Below are positions 24,228-33,691 of a stretch of 45,861 bases of DNA, in pieces; the stretch's first letter is position 1; each line of letters begins with the position of its first letter. The notes beneath the pieces were generated by a model, which was given only the letters and a program-made list of their open reading frames with translations, was not told the DNA's origin and ran no database searches. The stretch is from assembly GCA_025062235.1 (NCBI GenBank), contig JANXAE010000005.1, positions 1 to 45,861 on the forward strand. The letters are read 5' to 3'. Source of the stretch: Bryobacteraceae bacterium. GTDB taxonomy: Bacteria > Acidobacteriota > Terriglobia > Bryobacterales > Bryobacteraceae. A program made the translations under genes and the position numbers.

Positions 24228-25541
24228 TCAGACTCTGGCCAGTTCGGCGCGATGCGCCCAGACCTTTTCGAAGGCCTTCGCGTATTGCTCGATCAGCTCG
24301 GGCGCCTCACCGTACAAAAGCGGCAGGAAGAAGTGGGTGCTGTTGACCTGTTCCGAGCCCGGCATGCGCTCCGGAATCACGGGCGGATGGTGCCACCACC
24401 CGGCTTCCGCATAGATCGCGCACTTGTGCTGTTCGGGATAGTTCCAGACGCTGGCCCGCACCCCTTCGGCCCGCAGAGCCTTGAGAAGGGCTTCGCGCGA
24501 GAAGCCTGCCTTGGCCTCGTCGAAAAAGAGCATGTTGGCGTGATAGTAGACGCGGGTCTGGTCCTTGCGGCAGTAAGGTTCCGAGATGCCCGGCAACTGG
24601 AGCAGCCGATCGTTGAGCCGTCGCACGTTGGCGCGCACCAGCGCGTTCCGCTCGTCGAGGCCGCGAAGCTGCTGGCGGCACACGGCAGCGGCGAACGGAT
24701 GCATGCGGTATTTCTGCCCGAAACCCGTCTCGACGTATTTTCGGTAGGGGCTGTCCTTCGGGAACTTGGGCGGATCCTCGTAATGGCCGAAGGCTGCGGC
24801 GCGCTCGTAGTATTCGCGCGTCTGGTACATGCCCATGCCGCCTTCGATCGCGGGCAGCACCTTGGTGGTCTGGAAGCTGAAGATGGCCATGGCGCCCCAA
24901 GTTCCGATCTTCTTGCCTTGCATCTCGGCGCCGTGGGCGTGCGCTGCGTCTTCGCAGAGGATGAGACCTTTCTCGCGTGCGAAGTCCGCGATCTTGTCCA
25001 TCTCGCAGGGCATTCCCCAGGAGTGCATGACGACGATGGCCCTCGTGCGCGGGGTCAGCTTGCGTTTGGCGTCGTCCAGGTCGAAAGTTGCCGTGCGCGG
25101 GTTGATGTCCACGAAGATGGGCACCAAACCGAAGAAGCGCATGCAAAGGCAGGTGGCGAAGAAGGTGTAGGAAGGAACCATGATCTCGCTGCCGGGCGGC
25201 AGATCCAGCGCGAAGTACATCGAGGTGAGTGCGCTGGTGCCGTTCATATGGGTCTTGCAGTAGGGAATTCCCGTGTACTGCTTCCATTCCTTCTCGAGCT
25301 GCGGCGCTTCCTCGTAGAAGCGGCCGCTTTCGATGAGCCGGTGCAGGGCTTCCTTTTCGGCCGGTCCGTAGCGGGGCCATTTCGTGAGGTTGCTGTGGTC
25401 GCGATCAGGGAAGGTGACGGCTTTCGGTCCGCCGAACAGGGCGAGTCTCTCCTGCGGTGTCCGTGCGAGCGCCGGTCCAGCGGCCAGCACGGTTCCCGCC
25501 TTGACGAAAGCCCTCCTGCTGGGGATCTCTTGCTGCGACAT
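24228..25541 (-). CDS. DegT/DnrJ/EryC1/StrS-family aminotransferase with Tat-like signal
   Basis: A 437-residue PLP-dependent protein of the sugar aminotransferase family. The PLP lysine lies in AIFSFQTTKVLPAIEGGM, and upstream motifs fit the fold (YCKTHMNGTSALTSMYFAL, IMVPSYTFFATC, LILCEDAAHAHGAEMQG). The N-terminus has a twin-arginine motif (PSRRAFVKAGTVLAAGPALA), unusual for a PLP enzyme since the cofactor is normally loaded in the cytoplasm; Tat transport of folded holoenzyme is compatible with this. I choose the third in-frame ATG (25541), which has GGAG at 7-nt spacing; earlier starts at 25547 and 25568 are less well placed. The sugar or keto substrate is unknown. It is convergent with the T6SS kinase gene. 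Confidence 0.88.
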   Translation of the reverse strand: MSQQEIPSRRAFVKAGTVLAAGPALARTPQERLALFGGPKAVTFPDRDHSNLTKWPRYGPAEKEALHRLIESGRFYEEAPQLEKEWKQYTGIPYCKTHMNGTSALTSMYFALDLPPGSEIMVPSYTFFATCLCMRFFGLVPIFVDINPRTATFDLDDAKRKLTPRTRAIVVMHSWGMPCEMDKIADFAREKGLILCEDAAHAHGAEMQGKKIGTWGAMAIFSFQTTKVLPAIEGGMGMYQTREYYERAAAFGHYEDPPKFPKDSPYRKYVETGFGQKYRMHPFAAAVCRQQLRGLDERNALVRANVRRLNDRLLQLPGISEPYCRKDQTRVYYHANMLFFDEAKAGFSREALLKALRAEGVRASVWNYPEQHKCAIYAEAGWWHHPPVIPERMPGSEQVNSTHFFLPLLYGEAPELIEQYAKAFEKVWAHRAELARV

Positions 25542-25733
25542 GACCATGCTCCGCGGCGATTCTAACACAGCGGGCCGTTTGCGGCGTCAGACAGCCAGTG
25601 CAAGCGTCCCCAACCTGCTGACAATGCGGTTCCGGCTGCACGGCGGAAACCGACCCATGCCGAGCAGCCGGTCCGCTTGCGACGGGAAGTGGCCGTCCGC
25701 AGCGGGGCTGGAACGATCCCCTGCCGGGCAGTC

Positions 25734-28700
25734 CTAGCGCACCGCGATCGTGGCTCTGCGCGCCGGCGTCATGCTGGGGATGTCCTTGTACTGCACGTAG
25801 AGCAACACCGCGTTGCCCGGAGCGACGCGGTCCGGGATTCGCACATTGATCTGCCAGACGCCGATCAGCCCGGGCGCGAGGCCGGAGTACAGGATGTGAT
25901 CGTCGGGGACGAAGTCCGTGCCGATGAAGACGCGAGGCCTTTCGGGCGTGTGTATCAGGCGTCCGCCTGGCGTGTCGCCATCGGGCGGAGCTCCGGGGAT
26001 GAAACCGGCGCCAGTGGCGAAAAGCTGGATGATGGAGCCCCGCCGGGCGGCGTTGCTCGCACTGTTGCGGGTGTTGTCCTCGTTGAGAGCGGCGAGCTGC
26101 CCCGAGCCGGAGGCATCGGCCGTGAATAGGCCAGGAGAAGCGGGCGCCATTTCCAGGCGCCCGTAACCGAGAATCTGTCCCGTGGAAGGCCGCTGCACGA
26201 GCACGCTGACCGAACCCGAGGTAGGCGCATTCATGGGCATCAGGAAATTGATCTGGCGCGGCGAGACGAATTGCAACGGTACCGGCTCGTCGTTGATGAG
26301 AACTTCGACGTCCGCCAGCCTCTTCGGCATGGGGATCGGATTCGGCTCCTGGTCGAAGACGCGCGTCTCGGAGAACGCGAAGGAACCGCCCGAAGGGTAC
26401 AGCGCGACATAGGTTCCGGGCGCTAAGGGGCGCTCCAGGTAATTGGCCGCGTTCACGCCGACCACCGACGGGTAATACATGGCGACGCGGTTGATGGCTT
26501 CGGCTACGACGGGATTGCCGTAGCGGTCGAGGGCTAAAGCCAGCGGCCAGCTGACGGCGAACGCGAGATTGGCCGTGAGATTCGTGGCCGGCAGGAAGGC
26601 GTACTCCGGATATCGCAGCAGCCGCGAGGGCGAGGCGCCCAACTCGGCCACCCAGATTTCGCCTGTGGCTTGGTTCACGGCGACGCCGTAGGGCGAGCGC
26701 AAGCGAGTCGTGCCGGTGGAATTAACCAACACCACGACGGGGCGCGGAGCGCTGCCCGGGGTGAGGGCAGCGACGCCGGTGAAGATCGAGATCCGATTGT
26801 TGCCGAGGTCGGCAACATAGAGACGCCCGGAGGTGTCCACCGCAATCCCGCGCGGGTTGTTGAAGCGGTTCTCGGCCGTCCCCGGGGCTGCGCTGGTGAA
26901 ATCGGGTTGACCGATTACCGCACTGGCGTCCATCCCATTGGCGAAGTCGCCGCCCTCGGGCTTGCGAAACAGCAGGACCCGGTGATGGTCTGCGTCGGCG
27001 ACCAGCAGGTGGCCTTCGGGCGTGAAGGCCAGGCCGCAGGGCATGGCCATGGTGCGGCGCGTGGGATCGGTGGAGCGGGGCGTAACGAAGAAATCGGCCT
27101 GGCCCAGGACGAGATTGGCCTGCGGTAGAACTTGGGGCTCGTCGAAGTTGGGGCGGGGAAAGCGGAGCACGCGGTTGTTGCCACTGTCGGCCACCCAGAG
27201 GTTGCCGTCGGCGTCGACCGCCAGGCCGGTCGGCAAGTAGAGGCTGGAACGTGTGGTGACGCGCGGGTCACCGCTCGGGTAGTTGATGGTCGAGCGGAAG
27301 CGATCGGGCTGTCCGATGACGATGTCGGCAACGTCGCCGGGCTTTACCCGGAAGGCGTCGCGGTAACCCAAAATGCGGTTGTTGAAGGTGTCTGAGATAT
27401 AGAGGCGGGGCGGGTTGGAAGAGTTGTCGAGCGCCACGGCACCGGCATAGAGTCCCACCGCTGAGGGGGTCAGGAAGAGTTCGCGCCCCTCGATCAGGTT
27501 CGGCGCGGTGAAGTCCAGTGAGATCTGGCCGAGGACGCGGTTGGCTCCCACGAACTGTCCGCCGGATTGCTGTGGCCAGACCACGACCCGGTGGTTGTTC
27601 GAGTCTACGACGAACAACTCGGAACCCGAGAACACGGCGTGCACCGGGCCATTGAGTCCGGTCGAGCCCGCCGCCGCCCGCGCTGTGTTCATGTCAGGCT
27701 GGCCGAGGACAGCCTGGGCGGCGGGTGAGACGCGCGCGGACGTTTCGGGAGGCCAGTCCTCGAACCGCGGGAACACCAGGATGCGGTGATTCCCGCTGTC
27801 TACCACGGCGGGATTCGCGCCGATCATGAGGACTCCCTCTGGCCTGTTCAGCGCGGTGTCGCTGACCGCAGGCGGCTGTTGCCCCGAAGGCACGACGACG
27901 ATGCCCATCAGTCGGGCCGAGGCCATGTTGCTGCTGAAGGGCGGTGTGAACACCAGGACGCGGTTCAGCGCATCGGCGACGTAAAGTCGGCCCCCGGTAT
28001 CGAAAGCCAGCCCGGAGGGATGGCGCATGCGGTTCCGGATCAGTCTGTTGGCCGCTGTCTCTCCGAGCGCGGTGCCCGAGGAAAAATTCTCCTGGCCCAG
28101 CACGAGATCGGCCGCAGGCCCAAGGGCGCCCTGCCGGAGGGCGTCCGCGGGGTAACGGAGTACGCGGCTATTGCCCGCATCCGAGAACCAGAGATTGCCC
28201 GCTGCGTCAAAAACCAGCGCCGAAGGGAACAGTCTGGACGCGGTTGCCAGCGCCACAGTTGCCGCCGAGGGAGAGCCTCCGCGGTTGGCGCGGTTCGAGG
28301 AGAAATCGGGCTGGCCGATGACGAAGTCGGCTGCGACCGGGCTGCCGCCTTGATCAAGCTGCTGGAAGGGTTTGGGGAAACGCAGGATCCGGTTGTTGCC
28401 CGCATCGGCCACGTAGAGATTGCCTTGTGCATCCACGGCGACCGCCACCGGCCCGGCGAGAGCCGTTCTCGAGGTGCCAGGGGAGGTACTGAATCGGTCC
28501 GGCTGGCCAATGACGATGTCGGCATACGCTCCGTTGCCGAATTGGAGGGCGTTCCGCCAACCCAGCACGCGGTGGTTCAGCGTGTCGGCGACGTAAAGGG
28601 CGGGTGGTGAGAGCGAGAAATCCAGCGTGGCCGACTGCGGCCAATACAACTCGCGACCCTCGACAAGGTTGGGCGAACCGGATCGCGCTGTCAGTGTGAA

Positions 28701-28805
28701 GTGCCCGACGACGCGCGCGGGCTGGGGGTTGAAAACCGTTTGCGCCATCGCCGCGGCGGTCAATGCAGCGGCCAGCACCCAGAATCGGGGACCGGGTTTC
28801 GTCAT
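25734..28805 (-). CDS. Secreted NHL-repeat beta-propeller protein with Solibacter-type C-terminal domain
   Basis: A 1023-residue protein starting with a signal peptide (FWVLAAALTAAAMAQ). Most of it is NHL-like repeats of the form LYVADAGNNRILRFPKP separated by blocks ending in V(I/L)GQPDF. I count about eight such GQ-motifs. The repeat region is duplicated: a module beginning PNLVEGRELYWPQSA is followed about 420 residues later by one beginning PNLIEGRELFLTPSA. Two six-bladed propellers are therefore likely. The last ~230 residues (GTYVALYPSGGSFAFSE, VSPRQINFLMPMNAP, ATGAGFIPGAPPDGD, GVWQINVRIP) match the uncharacterised C-terminal domain abundant in Solibacter proteins. The ATG at 28805 is preceded by GGAGGAGAGA. 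Role is probably extracellular binding; substrate unknown. Confidence 0.85.
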   Translation of the reverse strand: MTKPGPRFWVLAAALTAAAMAQTVFNPQPARVVGHFTLTARSGSPNLVEGRELYWPQSATLDFSLSPPALYVADTLNHRVLGWRNALQFGNGAYADIVIGQPDRFSTSPGTSRTALAGPVAVAVDAQGNLYVADAGNNRILRFPKPFQQLDQGGSPVAADFVIGQPDFSSNRANRGGSPSAATVALATASRLFPSALVFDAAGNLWFSDAGNSRVLRYPADALRQGALGPAADLVLGQENFSSGTALGETAANRLIRNRMRHPSGLAFDTGGRLYVADALNRVLVFTPPFSSNMASARLMGIVVVPSGQQPPAVSDTALNRPEGVLMIGANPAVVDSGNHRILVFPRFEDWPPETSARVSPAAQAVLGQPDMNTARAAAGSTGLNGPVHAVFSGSELFVVDSNNHRVVVWPQQSGGQFVGANRVLGQISLDFTAPNLIEGRELFLTPSAVGLYAGAVALDNSSNPPRLYISDTFNNRILGYRDAFRVKPGDVADIVIGQPDRFRSTINYPSGDPRVTTRSSLYLPTGLAVDADGNLWVADSGNNRVLRFPRPNFDEPQVLPQANLVLGQADFFVTPRSTDPTRRTMAMPCGLAFTPEGHLLVADADHHRVLLFRKPEGGDFANGMDASAVIGQPDFTSAAPGTAENRFNNPRGIAVDTSGRLYVADLGNNRISIFTGVAALTPGSAPRPVVVLVNSTGTTRLRSPYGVAVNQATGEIWVAELGASPSRLLRYPEYAFLPATNLTANLAFAVSWPLALALDRYGNPVVAEAINRVAMYYPSVVGVNAANYLERPLAPGTYVALYPSGGSFAFSETRVFDQEPNPIPMPKRLADVEVLINDEPVPLQFVSPRQINFLMPMNAPTSGSVSVLVQRPSTGQILGYGRLEMAPASPGLFTADASGSGQLAALNEDNTRNSASNAARRGSIIQLFATGAGFIPGAPPDGDTPGGRLIHTPERPRVFIGTDFVPDDHILYSGLAPGLIGVWQINVRIPDRVAPGNAVLLYVQYKDIPSMTPARRATIAVR

Positions 28806-28876
28806 TTTTGGAATCTCTCCTCCCCGTGCTTGCGGATACACCTAGTGTAGCAGCCGGCGTTCCCCCAGCTTCGCAA

Positions 28877-28894
28877 TGCTAGACTGGGAAGTTG
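28877..28894 (+). promoter_or_regulatory. Candidate leaderless promoter of mqnA
   Basis: TGCTAGACT at 28877-28885 fits TGn-TAnnnT and ends six bases before the TTG start at 28892. Transcription would begin at or next to the start codon. A stop codon (TAG, 28880-28882) lies in frame just upstream, so no earlier start is possible in this frame. Confidence 0.45.
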
Positions 28895-29701
28895 GTCACC
28901 CCCGCAGCAAGGAAGCCGCGCCTGCGTGTCTGCGCCGTCAGCTACTTGAATACAGTGCCCTTGGTCTGGGGAATGTTGCACGGGCGGCAGCGCAGCCTCT
29001 TCGAACTGGATTTTGCGCTGCCCGCCGAATGCGCGGACCGTGTGGCGACGGGTCGTGCGGACGTCGGCATCGTCCCCTCGGCCGAACTCGAGCGGTTGGA
29101 CCTCGAGGTCCTGCCCGGCGCGGGCATCGCTTGTCGGGGCGCCATCCGAAGCATCCTGCTGCTATCGAAAACGGAGCCCGATCGAGTGCGCACGCTCGCC
29201 GTGGACCGCAGCTCGCGTACGTCCGTGGTGCTGGCGCGTGTGGTGCTGGCGGAGCGCTATGGTGCCCGGCCCCGCCTGACGCCCATGCCGCCCGATCTCG
29301 ATGCCATGCTGGCGGAGGCCGACGCAGCACTGATCATAGGGGACGCCGCCCTGCGCCTGGACCCTGAGCGATTACCCTATCGGGCCTTGGACCTGGGAAA
29401 GGAGTGGGTCGAGCTGACCGGGCTTCCGATGGTGTTTGCGGTATGGGCTGCGCGGCGGGAGGTCTTCAGCCCCGGCCTGGCCGAGCCGTTCCTGGACTCT
29501 TGCCGCTTCGGCCGCGACCATCTGGAGGACATCGTCCGGCTGGAGGCCGGAGGGCGAGGCATTCCGGAATCACTGGCTCGCGAGTATCTCGGCGAGCGCG
29601 TGGTTCACGAGCTGGGGGATCTCGAGTACCGCGGCCTCGAAGAGTTCCTCGGGAGGGCGCGGCGGTTGGACAAGGAGGGCGGGGATGCTTTCCGATCGTG
29701 A
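28892..29701 (+). CDS. mqnA: Chorismate dehydratase MqnA (futalosine pathway)
   Basis: A 269-residue MqnA/MqnD-family protein that dehydrates chorismate to 3-enolpyruvylbenzoate, the first step of futalosine menaquinone synthesis. Family features are the opening RLRVCAVSYLNTVPLVWGM, the ligand-binding segment GRADVGIVPSAELERL, IRSILLLSK, ALIIGDAALRL and LGKEWVELTGLPMVFAVW. The SYLNTVPL motif favours MqnA over MqnD. The start is TTG; the frame is closed by a stop four codons upstream, and no Shine-Dalgarno sequence is well placed. A -10-like element immediately upstream suggests a leaderless message. It overlaps mqnC by 17 bp. The remaining genes of the pathway are not in the window. Confidence 0.92.
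   Translation: MVTPAARKPRLRVCAVSYLNTVPLVWGMLHGRQRSLFELDFALPAECADRVATGRADVGIVPSAELERLDLEVLPGAGIACRGAIRSILLLSKTEPDRVRTLAVDRSSRTSVVLARVVLAERYGARPRLTPMPPDLDAMLAEADAALIIGDAALRLDPERLPYRALDLGKEWVELTGLPMVFAVWAARREVFSPGLAEPFLDSCRFGRDHLEDIVRLEAGGRGIPESLAREYLGERVVHELGDLEYRGLEEFLGRARRLDKEGGDAFRS
29672..29678 (+). promoter_or_regulatory. Strong ribosome-binding site of mqnC
   Basis: AAGGAGG lies six bases before the ATG at 29685, inside the end of mqnA. It fixes the mqnC start despite a longer open frame upstream. Confidence 0.75.
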
Positions 29702-30716
29702 GGCTCTGGACCTTTTCCGCTCCGACGACCTGATCGGCATCGGGATGGCCGCGGACCTGGTCCGCCGCAAGCTCCATCCCGACGGCGTGGTGACCTACAT
29801 CATAGACCGCAACATCAACTATACCAACGTCTGCACGGAATACTGCACTTTCTGCGCCTTTTACCGGCCCCTGGGACACCCGGAGGCCTATGTCTTGCCC
29901 AAGGAGGTCATTTTCGACAAGGTCAGCGAGACGCTGGCGCACGGCGGGACCGGCATCCTGATGCAAGGTGGCCTGCACCCGCAGTTGGGCATCGAGTACT
30001 ACGAAGATCTGCTCCGCTCGATCAAGGAGCGCTTTCCCGTTCACCTGCACTGTTTCTCGGCGCCAGAGATCTTGAACATCGCCGAGGTCAGCGGCCTTTC
30101 ACTCGAGGAGACCATCGCGCGCCTGCGCGACGCCGGGCTGGATTCCATCCCCGGCGGCGGGGCCGAGATCCTCGACGACGAGGTCCGCCGCCGCATCAGC
30201 CGCCTGAAGTGCTCCACCGATGAATGGATTGCTGTCCATCGCACGGCGCACCGTCTGGGCCTTCGCACCACCGCCACCATGATGTTCGGCTGCGGCGAAA
30301 GCCACCAACACCGCGTGAACCATCTGCGTAGGATCCGCGAACTCCAGCAGGAGACCGGCGGTTTCACGGCTTTCATCCCGTGGACCTTCCAGCCTGAAAA
30401 CACGGCTCTCGGCCGCCGCATCCCGAACGAGACTTCGGCGGTGGATTACCTGAAAACGCTCGCCATCTCGCGCCTGTACCTCGAGAACGTCCCCAACGTG
30501 CAGGCCTCCTGGGTTACGCAGGGACTCAAGATCTGCCAGATCGCGCTGCGCTTCGGGGCCAACGACGTGGGCAGCGTGATGCTCGAGGAGAACGTGGTGG
30601 CGGCGGCCGGCGCTCACAACCGCGCCAGCGAAGAGGACCTGCGGCGCATCATCCGCGAGGCCGGTTTCGTGCCGCGCAGGCGCGATACGCTGTACCGAAC
30701 CTTGTTCCTGCATTGA
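29685..30716 (+). CDS. mqnC: Cyclic dehypoxanthinyl futalosine synthase MqnC
   Basis: A 343-residue radical SAM enzyme that cyclises dehypoxanthine futalosine in the futalosine menaquinone pathway. The [4Fe-4S] cluster motif is CxxxCxxC at Cys50, Cys54 and Cys57 (NVCTEYCTFCAFYRP). Further family segments are GGTGILMQGGLHPQLGIEYY, DSIPGGGAEILDDEVR, TTATMMFGCGESHQHRVNHL and FIPWTFQPENT. IPGGGAEIL and the N-terminal IDRNINYTNVC distinguish MqnC from MqnE and from F420 synthase subunits. The start at ATG 29685 has AAGGAGG at ideal spacing and overlaps mqnA by 17 bp, so mqnA and mqnC form one operon. Confidence 0.95.
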   Translation: MLSDREALDLFRSDDLIGIGMAADLVRRKLHPDGVVTYIIDRNINYTNVCTEYCTFCAFYRPLGHPEAYVLPKEVIFDKVSETLAHGGTGILMQGGLHPQLGIEYYEDLLRSIKERFPVHLHCFSAPEILNIAEVSGLSLEETIARLRDAGLDSIPGGGAEILDDEVRRRISRLKCSTDEWIAVHRTAHRLGLRTTATMMFGCGESHQHRVNHLRRIRELQQETGGFTAFIPWTFQPENTALGRRIPNETSAVDYLKTLAISRLYLENVPNVQASWVTQGLKICQIALRFGANDVGSVMLEENVVAAAGAHNRASEEDLRRIIREAGFVPRRRDTLYRTLFLH

Positions 30717-30722
30717 GCGGCT

Positions 30723-31856
30723 TCAGAGCAGCCGCAGGAGTTCCTCGCGAAAGCGCGCCACGTCGCTTTCGTCGTTGTAGAAGTGCGGCGAGATGCGCAG
30801 GTAGTCGTGGCGTGCGGAAACCAGCACACGCCGGGAGGCCAGTGCGCGGGCCAGTTCGGAGGCGCTCCGGCCAGGGAAACGCGCGGCCACGAGCGGCGAA
30901 TCGTAGTGCGGCGCCTCGTCGGAGAGGAGTCGTCCGCCGGCCTGGCGGACGGCGTCGCGGACGCGATCGGCCAGCCCGAGCACGCGCTGCTCGATGCGCT
31001 CCACGCCGGCGCCCAGGATGAGCCGCAGCGAGGCCTCGAGCGCGTAAAGAAGGGCGAAGGGAATCATTCCGCCCTCGTATTTTTCGGCCTCGCAACGGAA
31101 GACGGGTGCGCCATGATGGAGGTTGTCCACTGCGCGCCAGTCGCGGTGGCTGCGCCAGCCGATGACGTTGGGCGCCAGCCGCGCCCTGAGCTCGGGATGT
31201 ACGTACATGAAGCCCGCGCCGTTCGGTGCGAGCAGCCACTTGTAGCCATGCACGGCGTACATGTCTGGCTGGACCTGCGAGGCGTCGAAGCAGAGGGCGC
31301 CAGCGCTCTGGGTTCCGTCCACGAACAGCAGGATGCCGCGGCGACGCAGCTCGGGCGCGATGTCCGCCACCGGAGCGCGGAATCCGGTGATGTAGTTGAC
31401 CTCGCTCAGCAGGACCAGGCGGGTGTTGGGGGTGATGGCGTCCCAGAACCGCTCCCATGGGGTCTCGACGAATTCCAGCCCGCGCGTGGCCAGCAGGGCC
31501 GGGTGGTAGATCAGGTTGGGGAACTCGTGTTCGAGGGTGACGATGCGGTCGCCGGGCCGCCAGCAAATGCCGCCGAGCAACAGGCCGAGCGCGGTGGCGG
31601 CGTTGGGGATGAAGGCGATGTCGGAGGGCTGGGCGCCAATGAGCTGCGCCGCCAGGAGGCGGATGCGATCGGCATCGTCGAACCACTGGAGGAAGTCCGA
31701 ACAGGCCAGCTCGTCGCGGCGCTGGAAGTGTCGCAGGATGGCCTGGATGCTGCACCGGGGCACTTGCCCGAACGTGGCCGTGTTCAGGTAGGTCCAGTGG
31801 GCCAGGGCGGGGAATTCCGCCCGCAGGGCGGCCCAGTCGGGCGTGGCCGGCTCCAT
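30723..31856 (-). CDS. Class V aminotransferase (isopenicillin-N-epimerase/cysteine desulfurase-like)
   Basis: A 377-residue PLP enzyme of aminotransferase class V. The PLP lysine is in DMYAVHGYKWLLAPNGAGF, preceded by the acidic cofactor contact (LFVDGTQSAGALCF) and the substrate-side HEFPNLIYHP. N-terminal segments YLNTATFGQVP and FIPNAATALGLLLGG fit the fold. The C-terminal domain ends RISPHFYNDESDVARFREEL. The conserved cysteine loop of true cysteine desulfurases is not apparent, so an epimerase/EgtE/kynureninase-like role is equally possible and the substrate is unknown. I take ATG 31856; a TTG at 31865 overlaps the end of proS. It probably shares a transcript with proS and converges on mqnC, whose stop is seven bases away. 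Confidence 0.88.
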   Translation of the reverse strand: MEPATPDWAALRAEFPALAHWTYLNTATFGQVPRCSIQAILRHFQRRDELACSDFLQWFDDADRIRLLAAQLIGAQPSDIAFIPNAATALGLLLGGICWRPGDRIVTLEHEFPNLIYHPALLATRGLEFVETPWERFWDAITPNTRLVLLSEVNYITGFRAPVADIAPELRRRGILLFVDGTQSAGALCFDASQVQPDMYAVHGYKWLLAPNGAGFMYVHPELRARLAPNVIGWRSHRDWRAVDNLHHGAPVFRCEAEKYEGGMIPFALLYALEASLRLILGAGVERIEQRVLGLADRVRDAVRQAGGRLLSDEAPHYDSPLVAARFPGRSASELARALASRRVLVSARHDYLRISPHFYNDESDVARFREELLRLL

Positions 31857-31861
31857 CGAGA

Positions 31862-33592
31862 TCAATCCCGAGGTTGGAGGTTTCGATAGGCTTCGCGGAT
31901 GGTTTCGGCCAGAACCGTCACCGCGCGGTCGAGCTCGACTTCATGGCTCTGCCGGCTGCGGCGTTCGTAGATCTCCACCCTGCCTCCCGCGAGTTTCTTG
32001 CCCACCGTGATGCGGTAGGGTACGCCGATCAGGTCCGCATCCTTGAACTTCACGCCCGGACGCTCGTCGCGGTCATCGAGCAGCGCGTCGAGGCCTGCCG
32101 CCCTCGCCTTGTCGTACAGGCTGCGGGCCGCCGCCATCTGTTCGGGATCGGAGTTGTTCACGGGGGTGACGATGACTTCGAAAGGGGCGATGGAAACCGG
32201 CAGGGCCATGCCATCCTCATCCGCATAGAGTTCTACGGCCGCGCAGAGGATGCGCTCGATGCCGATGCCGTAGGACCCCATGATGGGGGTGATTTCCTCG
32301 CCTTTCGGTCCGGTGACGCGCAGTCCCATCGAGGCGGAATACTTGTAACCGAGTTTGAAAATGTGACCGACCTCGATGGCACGCCCCATGTCGAGCGGCC
32401 CGCCGCAGCGGGTGCAGCGATCGCCCGGGGCGACCTGCCGCAGGTCGTGCCAGGCGGCCTGGAAATCCTCCTCGGGCGTGACGTGGCGCAGGTGGTAACC
32501 GTCCCGGTTGGCGCCGCAGATCATGTTGCGACGGCCGCGCAAGGCCAGGTCAGCCAGGATGGTCATGTCGGCGACGCCGACGGGCCCGAGCGATCCGGCG
32601 TCGGCACCCAGCCACTCGCGCATCTCGTCGGGGTGCGCGGGGCGGATGGGACGCCCGCCGAGCGCCTCGCTCAGCTTGGTTTCGCTCAGCTGGTGGTCGC
32701 CGCGCAACAGTACCAGAACCGGAGCTCCCTCGGCCACCATCACCAGCGACTTGATCTGGGATGTTTCGGGCAGGCCGGTGAACTCGGCGACTTCGGCAAT
32801 CGTGCGCACGCCGGGGGTGGGGAAAGGCTCGGGCGTGAGCTCGCCCTCGGGGTCCTCGGCCAGCGGCGGCGAGGGGAGCGAGACCGCCTTTTCCAGATTC
32901 GCGGCGTAGCCGCAGTGCGGGCAGAGCACGACCCAGTCCTCCCCGGCATCGGCCCGCACCATGAACTCGTGCGACTGGCTGCCTCCCATGGCGCCCGAGT
33001 GCGCCTCCACGGCCACGAACTTCAGGCCGCAGCGCTGGAAGATGCGGCAGTAGGCCCGGTAATGCTTCTGGTACGCGATATCGAGGCCCGCAGCATCCAG
33101 ATCGAAGCTGTAGGAGTCCTTCATGAGGAACTGCCGCACGCGGATCAGGCCGGAGCGCGGGCGGGGTTCGTCCCGGAACTTGGTCTGGATCTGGTACCAG
33201 ATCTGCGGCAACTGCTTGTAACTGCGCAGCTCGCCGCGCGCGATCGCCGTCATCACTTCCTCGTGCGTCATGCCGAGGCAGAGCTGGCGATCTCCCCGGT
33301 CTTTCAGGCGGAACATGTCGTCGCCCATGACGTCCCAGCGTCCCGACTCTTGCCAGAGTTCGGCCGGATGCAGGGCGGGCAGCAGCATCTCCTGGGCGCC
33401 GATCGCATCCATTTCCTCGCGCACGACGCGGACGATCTTGTTGAAGGAGCGCTGCGCCAGCAGCAGGTAGCTGTAAATGCCAGCGGCAAGCTGCCGGATG
33501 TAGCCGGCGCGCACCAGGAGTTTGTGGGATACGACCTCGGCTTCCGCGGGATCTTCCCGCAGCGTGGGAATGAAAAGCTGGCTCCACCGCAT
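31862..33592 (-). CDS. proS: Prolyl-tRNA synthetase
   Basis: A 576-residue class II aminoacyl-tRNA synthetase that charges tRNA-Pro in the cytoplasm. It is the long bacterial form: class II motif 2 ([20 protein letters not shown]), the [13 protein letters not shown] segment, and an inserted YbaK-like editing domain at about residues 240-385. The editing domain includes [21 protein letters not shown] and [15 protein letters not shown] and removes mischarged Ala-tRNA. Motif 3 ([18 protein letters not shown]) and the anticodon-binding domain ([26 protein letters not shown]) complete the protein. GGAAG lies about eight bases upstream of the ATG at 33592. No T-box leader was seen in the 120 bp upstream. 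Confidence 0.97.
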   Translation of the reverse strand: MRWSQLFIPTLREDPAEAEVVSHKLLVRAGYIRQLAAGIYSYLLLAQRSFNKIVRVVREEMDAIGAQEMLLPALHPAELWQESGRWDVMGDDMFRLKDRGDRQLCLGMTHEEVMTAIARGELRSYKQLPQIWYQIQTKFRDEPRPRSGLIRVRQFLMKDSYSFDLDAAGLDIAYQKHYRAYCRIFQRCGLKFVAVEAHSGAMGGSQSHEFMVRADAGEDWVVLCPHCGYAANLEKAVSLPSPPLAEDPEGELTPEPFPTPGVRTIAEVAEFTGLPETSQIKSLVMVAEGAPVLVLLRGDHQLSETKLSEALGGRPIRPAHPDEMREWLGADAGSLGPVGVADMTILADLALRGRRNMICGANRDGYHLRHVTPEEDFQAAWHDLRQVAPGDRCTRCGGPLDMGRAIEVGHIFKLGYKYSASMGLRVTGPKGEEITPIMGSYGIGIERILCAAVELYADEDGMALPVSIAPFEVIVTPVNNSDPEQMAAARSLYDKARAAGLDALLDDRDERPGVKFKDADLIGVPYRITVGKKLAGGRVEIYERRSRQSHEVELDRAVTVLAETIREAYRNLQPRD

Positions 33593-33691
33593 CGAAGTTC
33601 TTCCGTTGCGAGCGCCTCTCGAGGCAGGCGGCGCGGGGCGGGCTTCCGACCCCGTCCGAGGGGAAGCCGCGACAGATCCTCAATCTTAGCA

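Noticed and set aside
25734-28805. CRISPR-like or tandem DNA repeats
   Set aside because: The repetition is at protein level (NHL blades); DNA copies are diverged and lack regular spacers.
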